Below, piece after piece: positions 32,748 to 42,222 of a stretch of DNA of 64,000 nt (position 1 is its first letter; each line of letters begins with the position of its first letter). The position numbers were made by a program, and so were the translations under genes. The notes below the pieces were generated by a model, which was given only the letters and a program-made list of their open reading frames with translations, was not told where the DNA came from and searched no databases. The stretch is from Anaerococcus urinomassiliensis. Its GTDB lineage: Bacteria > Bacillota > Clostridia > Tissierellales > Peptoniphilaceae. The DNA lies in contig NZ_LT635782.1 in the NCBI RefSeq assembly GCF_900128425.1, positions 942,501-1,006,500 of the forward strand. Direction: 5' to 3'.

Positions 32748-32968
32748 AACCAATTACTCTTTTATCCAACTTGAAAGTGGAATTATAGATTTTTTGTTTT
32801 TATATTTTATCATAATATAATGTCCTGACTTTACCTTTTTCCTGAATAATATTACTCTCACTCATCGAGCTAAGTTATATGAATATATTCTGGATACTCA
32901 TTTCCTTTTCAGTTACACTTATTCTTTTTAATAACCCATCACGTTGATGTTTTTATCAACTTACACAT

Positions 32969-33460
32969 TTATTTTCCTTTTTTTCGTGCTGCTTTTTCAA
33001 TCCAACTTCCCAAATTATAATATCCATTGTCTTCCAAATAGTCATACAAATCATCACAAATATAGTCAAAATACGCAGGTGTATCATGATTATAATATCC
33101 AATAATAGTATGTGGATTACCCTTTACTGTTGTCCTTTGAGTTATCATATCTCTAAGATTATGTATATGAATCCCAATTATTGCATTTCCTCTTTCGATG
33201 CTTTTTCTTATTTCATATTGGACAAATGGACGGTTTAATGTTTCTTTACCAATTAGGACTACAGTAACTGAAGTTCCTTCTAGTTGCTTATCTATCCATT
33301 TGCAAACAGCATTTTCACCATTCCTTTTAATTTTTTCAAATTCCGCCTTATCAATAAAACCTGCAGCTTCTTTGCCTTGAGTAACCCAACTATTTCTTAC
33401 TATCATCGATCTATTGATATCCTCATCATAATGAAAACTAAAAAATACTCTTCTTGCCAT
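32969..33460 (-). CDS. thsB: Thoeris TIR-like protein ThsB
   Basis: 163 residues. The start RRVFFSFHYDEDINRS, then RNSWVTQGKEAAGFID and TSVTVVLIGKETLNRPFVQYE follow the MTH538/ThsB TIR-like fold closely; the catalytic Glu is in QYEIRKSIERGN (about residue 83). In Thoeris, ThsB senses phage infection and makes a cyclic ADP-ribose isomer that activates ThsA. The ATG at 33460 follows the thsA stop by one base and uses AAGGAGG inside the thsA end, so the two genes are translationally linked. Confidence 0.92.
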   Translation of the reverse strand: MARRVFFSFHYDEDINRSMIVRNSWVTQGKEAAGFIDKAEFEKIKRNGENAVCKWIDKQLEGTSVTVVLIGKETLNRPFVQYEIRKSIERGNAIIGIHIHNLRDMITQRTTVKGNPHTIIGYYNHDTPAYFDYICDDLYDYLEDNGYYNLGSWIEKAARKKGK

Positions 33461-33461
33461 A

Positions 33462-34925
33462 TTAACATTCCTCCTTACTGTTAAGTCTATTTATTATTTT
33501 AATTATTGCATCAACATTAGTGTCTATATCACAAAATTTAGTAATATACTGAATTTCTTCATCATTTAAAATATTTTTAACCATATCACTATTTTCAGAA
33601 TATAATTCCTGAGATATAAACCCAGTAAATGCTAATGGTATATTCACTAATTGATATGATTCAGCAATATTAAATTCTTTTTTTACACCATCAGCTTTAA
33701 TAATTTCTCCATCCTTTTGTTTATTACCAAACATATAAATTGCTATACCACATTGAGAAATCATTTCATCTCTATATTTTTCCCAAGTTGTCCTAAGTTG
33801 CTCACTATTTATTGCACTTAATGGGAAAGGCATCAGTTTTAAGCTATCTTCAATTTTAATGTCCCTGTGATCATAACAATATTCAGTGATTCCATTTATT
33901 ACATAAGTCCCTACACCTAATCCATATCCATTAACAACTTTATATCCGTTCTTAACAAGTTCAAAAGATAGTTTCCTGATAAAATCCTTAGCTTCTTGTG
34001 CATCTAATGGAGTATAAGTTTCTGCACTTCCAGAAATAAACACAGTTTTTCTTTTATACCTATTTAATATGATTTTTAATATCTCCGTGATTTCTTCATA
34101 ACTATCAATTAAGCATATTTTTATTCCATATCTGTCTAAATCAGCAATCTGTAGGCTTTGTTTAATTAAATCATATTTGTATTCGTCCATTGCTTTTTTA
34201 TATTCTTTTTCGTCTTCAAACTTGTTCCTATTAGGTTCAGCAATTTTTTTTAATATATAATAATGTGGTCTGTTATCATCTCCCAGCAAAACTCTCATTT
34301 TACTAAGTACAAAATTAAAATTTGGATCACTAAAACTGAATCCTAAAAATAAAAAAGTCTTTGTCAGCAATGTTCCTTCTAAAACATCTCTAAATAATTT
34401 TCTACTATTAATTCCATATTCTTCGTAATCATCTCTAGTTATTACTGCATCAGATGGACTTTGAATATCTCCATGCATTTTATATACAACTGCATCATAA
34501 TTTTTATATGAAAGCTGTAAATCCTTATCACCCTTTCTGACAGAAACATTTTTATTATTTTCTTTCAAGGCGTCTTCAATTAACGTATCAAAATTTGTTG
34601 TCCAATATGTAGAAATTGGAAGCTGTGATAATATATTATGGTTTTCCGTAGGTTTTTTATTAGAGGGAAATGAAGCTGATAAAAGTTCATTAATAGCACT
34701 TCTTTTCTTTTTATTACAATAAAACTGAGCCAAAGAAATCAAATCATGCTTTTCTTTTGATATATCTAATTCCAACTCCTTTGCAGGTTTTTCTAATAAC
34801 TTTTCCCAATTATAGTACCCAGCATTTATAGAAAGTCCTGCGCCAGCAAAAATCGCTAATTCATCACTATACAATGCCTGTTCAACAATTTCAATCAATT
34901 CTTTTTTCTTAATTATATTGTTCAA
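33462..34925 (-). CDS. thsA: Thoeris effector ThsA (SIR2-SLOG NADase)
   Basis: 487 residues. The SIR2 domain (about 1-280) has AIFAGAGLSINAGYYNW, TTNFDTLIED (about 111), the catalytic His in YKMHGDI (about 147) and FLGFSFSDPNF. The SLOG domain (about 290-480) has TVFISGSAETY and NGYGLGVGTYVING, the pocket that binds the cyclic ADP-ribose signal. On activation the SIR2 domain depletes NAD+ and stops phage growth. The start is a TTG at 34925 behind GGAGGAG; it overlaps the stop of the XRE gene by four bases. The catalytic residues look intact. Confidence 0.93.
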   Translation of the reverse strand: MNNIIKKKELIEIVEQALYSDELAIFAGAGLSINAGYYNWEKLLEKPAKELELDISKEKHDLISLAQFYCNKKKRSAINELLSASFPSNKKPTENHNILSQLPISTYWTTNFDTLIEDALKENNKNVSVRKGDKDLQLSYKNYDAVVYKMHGDIQSPSDAVITRDDYEEYGINSRKLFRDVLEGTLLTKTFLFLGFSFSDPNFNFVLSKMRVLLGDDNRPHYYILKKIAEPNRNKFEDEKEYKKAMDEYKYDLIKQSLQIADLDRYGIKICLIDSYEEITEILKIILNRYKRKTVFISGSAETYTPLDAQEAKDFIRKLSFELVKNGYKVVNGYGLGVGTYVINGITEYCYDHRDIKIEDSLKLMPFPLSAINSEQLRTTWEKYRDEMISQCGIAIYMFGNKQKDGEIIKADGVKKEFNIAESYQLVNIPLAFTGFISQELYSENSDMVKNILNDEEIQYITKFCDIDTNVDAIIKIINRLNSKEEC

Positions 34926-35131
34926 TTATTCTCCTCCGCAATAGAAATTAGTTCCCCAAAATCAGTATCTAGAGAAATACATATTCTGTATAAAATTTCC
35001 ATACTAACAAATTCGCCTTTTCCCATCTTTGCTATCGTCGCTGGAGCAATACCAACCTTCTTCTGCAAATCTTTTTTGTTCATATTTTTATCTATCAAAA
35101 GTTTCCATAACCCATTATAGTTTATTTTCAT
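34922..35131 (-). CDS. small XRE-family HTH regulator of the Thoeris operon
   Basis: 69 residues from the ATG at 35131, chosen for AAGGATG upstream; an ATG seven codons earlier has no site. The Cro/C1-type helix-turn-helix is complete: MNKKDLQKKVGIAPATIAKM followed by VSMEILYRICISLDTDFGEL. It overlaps thsA by four bases (TTGA), so the two are co-transcribed and probably coupled. Autoregulation of the thsA-thsB operon is inferred from this overlap; an unlinked target is possible. Confidence 0.82.
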   Translation of the reverse strand: MKINYNGLWKLLIDKNMNKKDLQKKVGIAPATIAKMGKGEFVSMEILYRICISLDTDFGELISIAEENN

Positions 35132-35302
35132 AATATCATCCTTAATATTCATATAATTGAATTTTTTCTTCGTATATTATACCATAGTTTTATTAAATAA
35201 AAAATCAGAGCAGTCCAAAGACTGCCGAATTTTATCCCTCGTACATTCGATGTAATATTTCTTACTTTACTTAGTTTTTTCATCTGTTCTAAAGCTTTTT
35301 AT

Positions 35303-35600
35303 TTATCCTAATATGGTCTTTTCATCTTTATCTTGACTATTTACTTGTTCTTTTGCTTTTAAGAGCTTAGAAGATAAAATACGGACATTTTTATGTTCTT
35401 TCCCTTTGTTATCAATACTTGTTTTTACTTGTCCAAATATTTTAACAAAATCTCCTTGTTTTGGTTTTCTGAATCTTTAATCTTATCGCAATATGATTAA
35501 CAATTGATATAAATTTCCATCGTCATCTTTATAAATAATTGAAAATTACTTACTTTAAAGTTTTCTATAGTATAGTTTTCGACTCCAACATTGATTTAAT
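35303..35600 (-). pseudogene. degraded single-stranded-DNA-binding-like protein of an integrative element
   Basis: The last 55 codons read PKQGDFVKIFGQVKTSIDNK and then VRILSSKLLKAKEQ, an OB-fold C-terminal half as in SSB-like proteins of conjugative elements. Upstream, in other frames, NVGVENYTIENFKVSNF and a piece around DDGNLYQ fit the first half. At least two frameshifts separate them, so the gene is dead. The remaining part of 35153-35650 has no recognisable content. Confidence 0.45.
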
Positions 35601-35659
35601 TTTAAATATTTTCTTTGTTTAATATATAATTTATATAAAATGATAATTTCTTATACCTC

Positions 35660-36968
35660 AGTCAAGTCCATAATATTGTGTAAAATTTACTAGCACAATA
35701 ATTACTATTTCATTTTAATATACAATTTAGAAGATGTTATCCAATCCTCATTGATATCAATGAGGATTGCGCCTATTAATCGTATAGCTGATTCTTCATT
35801 TGGGAATATTCTAACTACTTTTTCTCGTCTTCTAACTTCTTCGTTTAATCTTTCTAAGCAATTTGTTGATCTAAGTCTACTATGAATTACATCATTAGCT
35901 AGGTATGCAAAGGTATCTTCAAATCCTTCATCTAAGGCGTTTAATGAGTTTTCAAATTTCTTTTCGTTTTCGTATTTTAAGAAGATCTCATCCTTCATTT
36001 TTCTTGCTATGTTTATATCCTGGATTTTAAATAGTGTTTTTATATCAGTTCTAAAGTCTTCAGTGTTTTTCTTTGGTGCTTTTGATAGGATATTTCTTAA
36101 GAAATGTACCTGACATCTTTGCCATATTACATTTACGAATGTTTCTTTTATTGCTTTTACTAGGCCTTTATGGGCGTCTGATATGACCATTTTAAGGCCG
36201 CATAGCCCTCTAGATTTTAAATATTCAAAGAAGTTTGACCAAGAGTATTCACTTTCGCTAGAGCTTAAGTCTAAGCCTATTATTTCTCTATTTCCTTTTT
36301 CATTTATTCCTATTGCAATATGACAGGCCTTTGATACTACTCGATTGTTTTCTCTTACTTTTATGTATACTACATCTACAATTACATAAGGATATTTAAT
36401 CGAACTTAGGTCACTATTTCTCCATAGTTTTACTTCTTCGTCTAACTCTTTAGTTAGGGATGATACAAAGGATTTAGAATATGTTTTACCACACATGTTT
36501 TCTATTACCTTGGATACTTTCCTTGTTGATACTCCTTGAATATACATTTCTAGCATGGTTGCAAGTAGGGCTTTTTCATTTCTTTGATATCTTTCGAATA
36601 GTTCTGTCGAGAATTTACCATCTCTTGTTCTAGGTACTTTTAAAGTTAATGTTCCTATTTTTGTTGTATAGTCACGTTCGTAGTATCCATTGCGATAAGT
36701 AGTTCTGCTAGGATCTCTTTGATAGGCTGTATTTTCTAAATATTCGTCTCTTTCTTTTTCCATAAGTTCATTAAAAACTTTTGTTAAGATAGATTTAGCA
36801 ATTTTATTATCTACAGATTCATTAATTAAATTTTGTATTTCTTCTTGATTAATTGTAAAGTGTAATTGGGTCATTTGTTCCTCCTAGTTGGTTTTTGTCG
36901 TTGAAAACATTGTACTAGTTTAGGTTTCAAATGACCTTTTCTTTTTACACAATTATACGGACTCTATC
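35660..36968 (-). mobile_element. IS256-family insertion sequence, complete
   Basis: 1,309 bp with 26-bp imperfect terminal inverted repeats. The right end read inward is GATAGAGTCCGTATAATTG... and the left end is AGTCAAGTCCATAATATTG..., both continuing TGTAAAA. One intact transposase gene and an 8-bp direct target repeat are present. It is inserted at the stop codon of the FRG-domain gene's 3' part. Confidence 0.9.
35705..36874 (-). CDS. IS256-family transposase
   Basis: 389 residues. Mutator-type DDE transposase: YVIVDVVYIKVRENNRVVS contains the first Asp, KMVISDAHKGLVKAI the second, and RSTNCLERLNEEVRRREKVV the Glu-containing closing motif. WQRCQVHFLRNIL is the characteristic family signature before the third catalytic residue. 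The length is usual for the family and no disruption is seen, so the element may be mobile. Confidence 0.95.
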   Translation of the reverse strand: MTQLHFTINQEEIQNLINESVDNKIAKSILTKVFNELMEKERDEYLENTAYQRDPSRTTYRNGYYERDYTTKIGTLTLKVPRTRDGKFSTELFERYQRNEKALLATMLEMYIQGVSTRKVSKVIENMCGKTYSKSFVSSLTKELDEEVKLWRNSDLSSIKYPYVIVDVVYIKVRENNRVVSKACHIAIGINEKGNREIIGLDLSSSESEYSWSNFFEYLKSRGLCGLKMVISDAHKGLVKAIKETFVNVIWQRCQVHFLRNILSKAPKKNTEDFRTDIKTLFKIQDINIARKMKDEIFLKYENEKKFENSLNALDEGFEDTFAYLANDVIHSRLRSTNCLERLNEEVRRREKVVRIFPNEESAIRLIGAILIDINEDWITSSKLYIKMK

Positions 36969-37685
36969 TATACCTCTTCTATATAAAAATCTTCTAGTAA
37001 TTCAAATTTTGATTTTCTTACTTTACTCTTTTTATGCACATATTTTGCTATGTTATCAGGATCGTTAAATAATTTTTTTCTATTTATCCCCAATAAATCT
37101 AAATCTTTTACAATTTCTATTTTATTTTCAATTTCTATGGAAATATCAGGAATTATTTTCTGTATATAGTCTCTATTTTCTTGCCTATTCAAAATATTAA
37201 GTGGTGAATATAAGATATTTTGATAAATAAATCTACCAGATTGTAATGTCATTCTATCAAAATTAATATTAGGGTAATATAATATCATTGGAAAATCAGG
37301 TACTTCATAAATATTATTACTATACTTTTGAATTAACAAATATATAAAAGTTGTTAGATATATTATTACATAATCTTCTAATTTCTGTACTTTTAGTTCA
37401 AATGAATAATTTGTTAATTTTGATAATTGAAAAAAAATATCCCTCCACATATTCAGCTCTTCATTTTTATTTTTAAGAAATACTTGAAGTAGCTTTTGGT
37501 TTAATTCATTTGGCCTATCCATAATGTATCCTTCTTTAATCCCCTTATCATACCAATCTACAGATTTTATTATTTCAGACGTAAATACATTACCTTTACT
37601 TTTTTTTAATAAAACTTTGATCATATTTAAATTATTAGATAATGAAATTATGAATCCTTTTCTATTATTCTTATAAAATTCTAAT
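36968..37685 (-). pseudogene. FRG-domain gene, 3' part (separated by IS21)
   Basis: After removal of the IS21 element this segment continues the frame from 40140: ...FYNKLLEFYKNNRKGFIIS and on through MIKVLLKKSKGN (37624) to the stop at 36968. It encodes the C-terminal about 238 residues, helical, with no named domain. The piece alone could be translated from the ATG at 37624, but there is no good ribosome binding site. The stop is TAG only because IS256 inserted there; the ancestral sequence would have read TAA at the same place. Confidence 0.75.
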
Positions 37686-37806
37686 AATTTATGTAAATGT
37701 CAACCGAAAATTGGTCCACAGTTATTATCGAAAAGTGGTCCACATATAGTAAAGATATTGACCACACTTGTCCTTTCCCCTAGGGGAAAGACTTTTTACA
37801 TATATT

Positions 37807-38550
37807 TCATATATTCTTTGACCACTCCATTGTATCTTCCATCCTATAAGATTTTTCTCTAGACATATCCATAATATGGGCCCTATGAGCAAGTCTATCT
37901 ACTATAGCCCCAGTAAGCATAGGATCTTTAAAAACTTCCTCCCATCTTTCAAAGTTTAAATTCGTTGTTAAAATTATCGAACCCTTATCATTTCTAGATG
38001 ATAATAGGTTAAAAAGAATCTCACAGCCTATCTTATCAAAGGAAACATAACCTAGCTCATCTAAGATCACCAAGTCATATTTTTCAAATTTCTTCTTGTA
38101 GTTAGTAATTTGATTTTTACTCATAGCCTCCTGTAGTTCTATCACAAGGTTAGGAACAGAGGTAAATAGTACATTCTTTCCAGCAATACATGCCTTAATA
38201 CCTAAGGCAGTTGCATAATGAGTTTTACCACAACCAGGTGTTCCTATCATGATTATGTTTTCTTTGTTATCTATGAATTTTAGTGTTTCAAGATATTCAA
38301 ATTTTTTGTTTAGTTCTAAAGAATATTTTGTTTTATCAAAGTCTTCTAAGAATTTCTTGTTGATAAATTTGGCATTTCTTATTCTTCTTGCTATGCCGTT
38401 GTTTTTCCTTCTTTCTACCTCTCTTTCTAAGAAAAGTTTTAAGAATTCTTCGTTAGATAAGTTTAGATTTGATGATTCTTCTATTAAATCCTCATATGAC
38501 TCTCTTAGATAAGAGAGCTTAAGTATGTTAGAAGCTTCTTTAATATTCAT
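37807..38550 (-). CDS. istB: IS21-family helper ATPase IstB
   Basis: 247 residues from the ATG at 38550, with GGAGG formed by the istA stop region; an ATG four codons earlier is possible. AAA+ features: Walker A MIGTPGCGKTHYATAL (about 105), Walker B YDLVILDELGY, sensor region SIILTTNLNFERW and the closing arginine-rich segment AIVDRLAHRAH. IstB forms oligomers that select the target and stimulate IstA. Its start overlaps the istA stop, as usual in this family. Confidence 0.93.
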   Translation of the reverse strand: MNIKEASNILKLSYLRESYEDLIEESSNLNLSNEEFLKLFLEREVERRKNNGIARRIRNAKFINKKFLEDFDKTKYSLELNKKFEYLETLKFIDNKENIIMIGTPGCGKTHYATALGIKACIAGKNVLFTSVPNLVIELQEAMSKNQITNYKKKFEKYDLVILDELGYVSFDKIGCEILFNLLSSRNDKGSIILTTNLNFERWEEVFKDPMLTGAIVDRLAHRAHIMDMSREKSYRMEDTMEWSKNI

Positions 38551-38551
38551 C

Positions 38552-40015
38552 TTAGCCTCCAATTACAAGGCAGTCATAGGAGGCAACTATTTTTCTTGCC
38601 TTTATTTCTATGTCAGCTTCTTTTTTATCGGTTTTCACTATATCTAATACATCAAGTTCTTTCTTAGTGTTAGAATAGTTATTTAAGATATCAACTATTT
38701 GATCAATATCCTTATCTTTGTTAAGCTCTACTAATTCTATGAACTTCTTTGGGTTAGAGGTAAAGTATTTATCGAAGATGTTTTTTAAATCAGGATGACT
38801 TTTTAAGGCGAGAGAATTACGAATTGCACCTGGTTTGCGTGCTAATGATTTTAGGTAATGAGTGATGTCAATGCTATATTCATTAGCACCATCTTTTCTT
38901 TTATGAACGGCTAGAAGTTTATCATTTACATATATTTTAATTTCCCTAGCATAAGCTCTAACAAGAACAGTTTTTCCTACCATGTAATCTGGTAGTGAAT
39001 ACTTGTTTTTATCAACTTGTATTAAAGAATACTTATCTACCTTAGCAAAAGATACTTTTGATAGTTCATAAGTAGGTCTTAGGACTAGAAGGTGTTTCTT
39101 TTCCTCATTAATCTTAGAGTCCTTATTTAACTGGATAAGTTTAGAATTTAAGTACTCTTGTGCTTGATCAATTGAATCAAACTCGTATTTTTCACAAAAA
39201 GCATTCTTTCTAATTATCCTAACACTTCCTTCAACATGACCTTTTTCATTTCCTGAAAAACAATTGGTTACATTGACTGAAAAGCCATAGTAGTTGGCAA
39301 ACTCTATTAATCTTGGGTTAAGTTCTTTTTCATTTCTACCTATGAACTTACTAACAACATTTCTCATATTATCATAGACTATTTCTCTATACATTCCTCC
39401 AATCATATTAAAAAATCTTACTTGTGAATCAAAGAATACATCTTGATTTTGACTTGTGTATAGATAAGCCCATCTAAAATTAGATGCTGGGGAACTCATA
39501 ACAGCCATATTTAAACTAACAAGTTTGCCATCGATTACAAGCTTAAGTTCACCAAAGTCATATTCTAACCTATCAGCAAAATCATATACTTGCTTAATGA
39601 AGCATTCTTTAGAAGCTTCTCTTTTCTTTCTAACATAAACTGCTATTGAAGGATAAGATATATCAAAACCCTTATCAACAATCATCTTATGAATCTGAAC
39701 AACGCTTAAAGCTTGCTTATGATTACCCAAGATAGAATCCTTTCTTTTCTCACTTTCTAAAATCTGATCAAGATACTCATCTACTTCTTTTGTATATTTG
39801 ATCTTCTTTCTATTAGAAGAATCGTAGGAAGGCGCCTTGGCAATTTCTTCTTGAACTAATGCTCTATCTAAATTAGGATTATCTAAATTCTTAACATCTT
39901 CCTGGTACTTATTCCAATATTTAGCTACAGTCTTCCTATTAATCTTAAGTATTCTAGATACTTCTCTATTTGAATATCCTTGATTTTTAAGTCTTATTAT
40001 TGCATTCTTATCCAT
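38552..40015 (-). CDS. istA: IS21-family transposase IstA
   Basis: 487 residues from the ATG at 40015 behind GAGG; a GTG four codons earlier lacks a site. The N-terminal helix-turn-helix (NREVSRILKINRKTVAKYW) binds the ends. The DDE domain shows RLEYDFGELKLVIDGK (first Asp), YDNMRNVVSKFIG (second Asp) and CFSGNEKGHVEGSVRIIRKN (Glu). The length and motifs are intact, so the element is potentially active. Confidence 0.93.
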   Translation of the reverse strand: MDKNAIIRLKNQGYSNREVSRILKINRKTVAKYWNKYQEDVKNLDNPNLDRALVQEEIAKAPSYDSSNRKKIKYTKEVDEYLDQILESEKRKDSILGNHKQALSVVQIHKMIVDKGFDISYPSIAVYVRKKREASKECFIKQVYDFADRLEYDFGELKLVIDGKLVSLNMAVMSSPASNFRWAYLYTSQNQDVFFDSQVRFFNMIGGMYREIVYDNMRNVVSKFIGRNEKELNPRLIEFANYYGFSVNVTNCFSGNEKGHVEGSVRIIRKNAFCEKYEFDSIDQAQEYLNSKLIQLNKDSKINEEKKHLLVLRPTYELSKVSFAKVDKYSLIQVDKNKYSLPDYMVGKTVLVRAYAREIKIYVNDKLLAVHKRKDGANEYSIDITHYLKSLARKPGAIRNSLALKSHPDLKNIFDKYFTSNPKKFIELVELNKDKDIDQIVDILNNYSNTKKELDVLDIVKTDKKEADIEIKARKIVASYDCLVIGG

Positions 40016-40139
40016 TAATTTAATCACCTCACATACCTCCGTACCTATACTTTACATACGGAGTACAAACTAAAACAAGTGGACCATTTTTCGATTAGAA
40101 TTAATCGATTATTGGACCACTTTTAGTTTATCATTTACA

Positions 40140-40603
40140 AATTTATTATAAAACATAACTTTTGTTTCATTTTGTTCGATTAAATCATTATAAAAGTATT
40201 GTATTTTTCTTCCTGAAATTTCATCACTAAATTTTATAAAATTATTTTTCTTAAATATATGAATATATCCTGTGTTTTCAAAGTTATCACAACAAGAAAA
40301 GTATAACGCAACTAAAGCTGAACTTGTAATATCTATTAAATTTGTAGGCAACCCATGGTGTTGCGAATAAGATATGAAATTTGACTTTTCAATATCACTT
40401 AATTGCGCACTAACTTCATAGAAATATTCATCTATCATCTCATCAATTATAGATCTATCTGAATCGTTAAAATTATCTCTATAACATGATGCTGCAATAT
40501 TTGTATATTTCCTAGATTCTCCCCTAAAATATGCATCCAATAAATTTTTTTCTTTAAGAATTTTAATATAATCATATAAACTGCGAGCTCTTAATACTTC
40601 CAT
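40140..40603 (-). pseudogene. FRG-domain gene, 5' part (disrupted by IS21)
   Basis: Starts at an ATG with AAGGAGG. The FRG domain is clear: LLDAYFRGESRKYTNIAASC, then SYSQHHGLPTNLIDITSSAL and ALYFSCCDN. The native frame continues to KVMFYNK, where the IS21 target repeat AATTTA interrupts it. The open frame now runs a few codons into the element, to 40109. Together with the segment at 36968-37685 it makes a 393-residue protein. FRG proteins recur in phage-defence neighbourhoods; their biochemical role is not settled. Confidence 0.8.
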
Positions 40604-40775
40604 ACTACCTCCTTATTGTTTACACTTTTTTATTATCTACTTAGGCTGAACAATTGACATACAATTTTTTAGTTTTAAATACTCTGATCAAAAGGTAAAA
40701 AAGAATTAGATTAATTCCACTTCTTTAGTCTTTAATATTTTCTTGCCTATGATTTGCCAGACAGTGTCTGTTTAA

Positions 40776-41618
40776 TTACATCTCGTTAATTCTATTTGAT
40801 AAAATTGTAACCACACCAACAACCTTATCAAAGGTCAAATCTCCAATACACTTATTTTCACTGAGATATACTTCCCACAAGGATCTTAGGTATGAATCTT
40901 CTTTTATATCCTCAATTATTTCCTTATAGTCTTTCATTATCTCCTGACTTCCTCTTTTCTTTGAGGTTCTTTCTATTGCTTCTTTTAAAACTTTATAGTC
41001 TATCTGGTCTTTTTTTAGCTTGTAGAGGGTGTATAGGTCGTAGAAGTCTCTCATTCGTGTTGTTGTTATATTTCTTCTGATTATAGTTTCGTATTTTTCT
41101 GCTAAAATTGTTTCTATTGGATATGCCATTATTTTTATATCTTCTTTGCTAAAGATACAAGGATAGGTGTATTCTATTTCTCTTGGCGTTATTGCATCTC
41201 CTGTTGTTAGGTCAAGTTTCATCGGATTTTTAGTTTTCCCAACATTTGCTATTAGTGAAATTCTAAAGTTCTTGTACTCGTCTTCTTCTCTTATGTAAGA
41301 GATATCTTTTATTTCAAATTTTATCCCATCGTCTATATTTATATTTATAATTTCTTCTACAATTTCTTTTATTCTTTCTTCTTTTAGGGCTATACCTTTA
41401 ATGGTTGTATCCATGTCCATAGTTGTTCTATTTTCAATCCCAATTAAAGATGATATAAGGAATCCTCCCTTGATTACAAAATTATTTTTGTATTGTGATT
41501 TAGATAGTCTTTCTAAAAATCTTTCAAAGAAATATATTTGCAAAACTTCTTGCGACTTTAGATTTTTCTTCTCTGCAAGACTTCTTATCTTGCCCTTTAT
41601 ACTCTCGATATTAATCAC
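40776..41618 (-). CDS. abiEii: AbiEii-type nucleotidyltransferase toxin
   Basis: 280 residues. DUF1814/AbiEii nucleotidyltransferase fold: FVIKGGFLISSLIG and then RTTMDMDTTIKG supply the GG and D-x-D active-site motifs; DAITPREIEY, PIETILAEKYETIIRRN and RMRDFYDLYTL are the usual later motifs. In AbiE systems this enzyme arrests growth, probably by modifying RNA, when phage infection upsets its antitoxin. It overlaps the antitoxin gene by four bases. Confidence 0.92.
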   Translation of the reverse strand: MINIESIKGKIRSLAEKKNLKSQEVLQIYFFERFLERLSKSQYKNNFVIKGGFLISSLIGIENRTTMDMDTTIKGIALKEERIKEIVEEIININIDDGIKFEIKDISYIREEDEYKNFRISLIANVGKTKNPMKLDLTTGDAITPREIEYTYPCIFSKEDIKIMAYPIETILAEKYETIIRRNITTTRMRDFYDLYTLYKLKKDQIDYKVLKEAIERTSKKRGSQEIMKDYKEIIEDIKEDSYLRSLWEVYLSENKCIGDLTFDKVVGVVTILSNRINEM

Positions 41619-42202
41619 GATAATACCTCCATATATTTTCTAATTTCATCTTCTATTTTAAATAGTCTGCTGTATTTTATGAGTCGTCTTAGGTTCTTAT
41701 TTGGTGATTTGAAGTATCTTTTCATTGCTTCTGTAAAAATTTGCTTATCTATTCTTTCTCTGTCGATTATGATATCGCAAATTGTTCGATCTATATCGTA
41801 AATTGGAATGAGGTTACCTTGTGGTGATTTTATTTCTGTCTTTCCTATTTCGTATAATTCTTTTTTTACATAGTGGACTTGCAGATCCTCGTATCTATTT
41901 TTAATATGGCTTGCATTATAGCCTTGAGGTACAGATATGTGAAATACATTTGGAGTCCTGTCTGATAGATCATGGAGGTAGAGGGCTGTTTGATGGGAAA
42001 ATATAATCCTGTTACTATTTGATGATATTAAAACAAAATCGTCTATTACTTTTCCTTTTAATTGATATAGTCCAGGTCTTAATCTTTCTAATTGTCCGCT
42101 CTTTGTTAATTCTGATAGATTATGCCTACTATATCCAAGGTCTTCCGCTTCTTTGTTGGTAATTACTAAATTTTCTTGTATATATTCTTTAAGTGTATTC
42201 AT
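41615..42202 (-). CDS. abiEi: AbiEi-type antitoxin and repressor
   Basis: 195 residues. The N-terminal winged-helix AbiEi_4 domain (TNKEAEDLGYSRHNLSELTK, then LERLRPGLYQL) is followed by the antitoxin domain with SHQTALYLHDLSDRTPNVFHI and YDIDRTICDII. It starts with GAGGAGGG upstream of the ATG at 42202 and ends in a four-base overlap with the toxin gene. AbiEi proteins neutralise AbiEii and repress their own promoter through inverted repeats; a matching repeat is present here. Confidence 0.9.
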   Translation of the reverse strand: MNTLKEYIQENLVITNKEAEDLGYSRHNLSELTKSGQLERLRPGLYQLKGKVIDDFVLISSNSNRIIFSHQTALYLHDLSDRTPNVFHISVPQGYNASHIKNRYEDLQVHYVKKELYEIGKTEIKSPQGNLIPIYDIDRTICDIIIDRERIDKQIFTEAMKRYFKSPNKNLRRLIKYSRLFKIEDEIRKYMEVLS

Positions 42203-42222
42203 AGTCTCCCTCCTCTCGTTTA

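Larger units (their letters stand above)
35652..36976. repeat. 8-bp target duplication TATACCTC flanking the IS256 element
   Basis: TATACCTC occurs at 35652-35659 and again at 36969-36976, exactly bordering the element. Eight-base duplications are normal for IS256. Confidence 0.85.
37692..40139 (-). mobile_element. IS21-family insertion sequence, complete
   Basis: 2,448 bp carrying istA and istB. Terminal inverted repeats: left TGTAAATGTCAACCGAAAA..., right (read inward) TGTAAATGATAAACTAAAA..., both leading to TGGTCC. Further inner repeats of the form ATCGAAAA(G/A)TGGTCCAC occur at both ends, the multiple binding sites typical of IS21. A 6-bp direct target repeat AATTTA borders the element (37686-37691 and 40140-40145). 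Confidence 0.9.
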
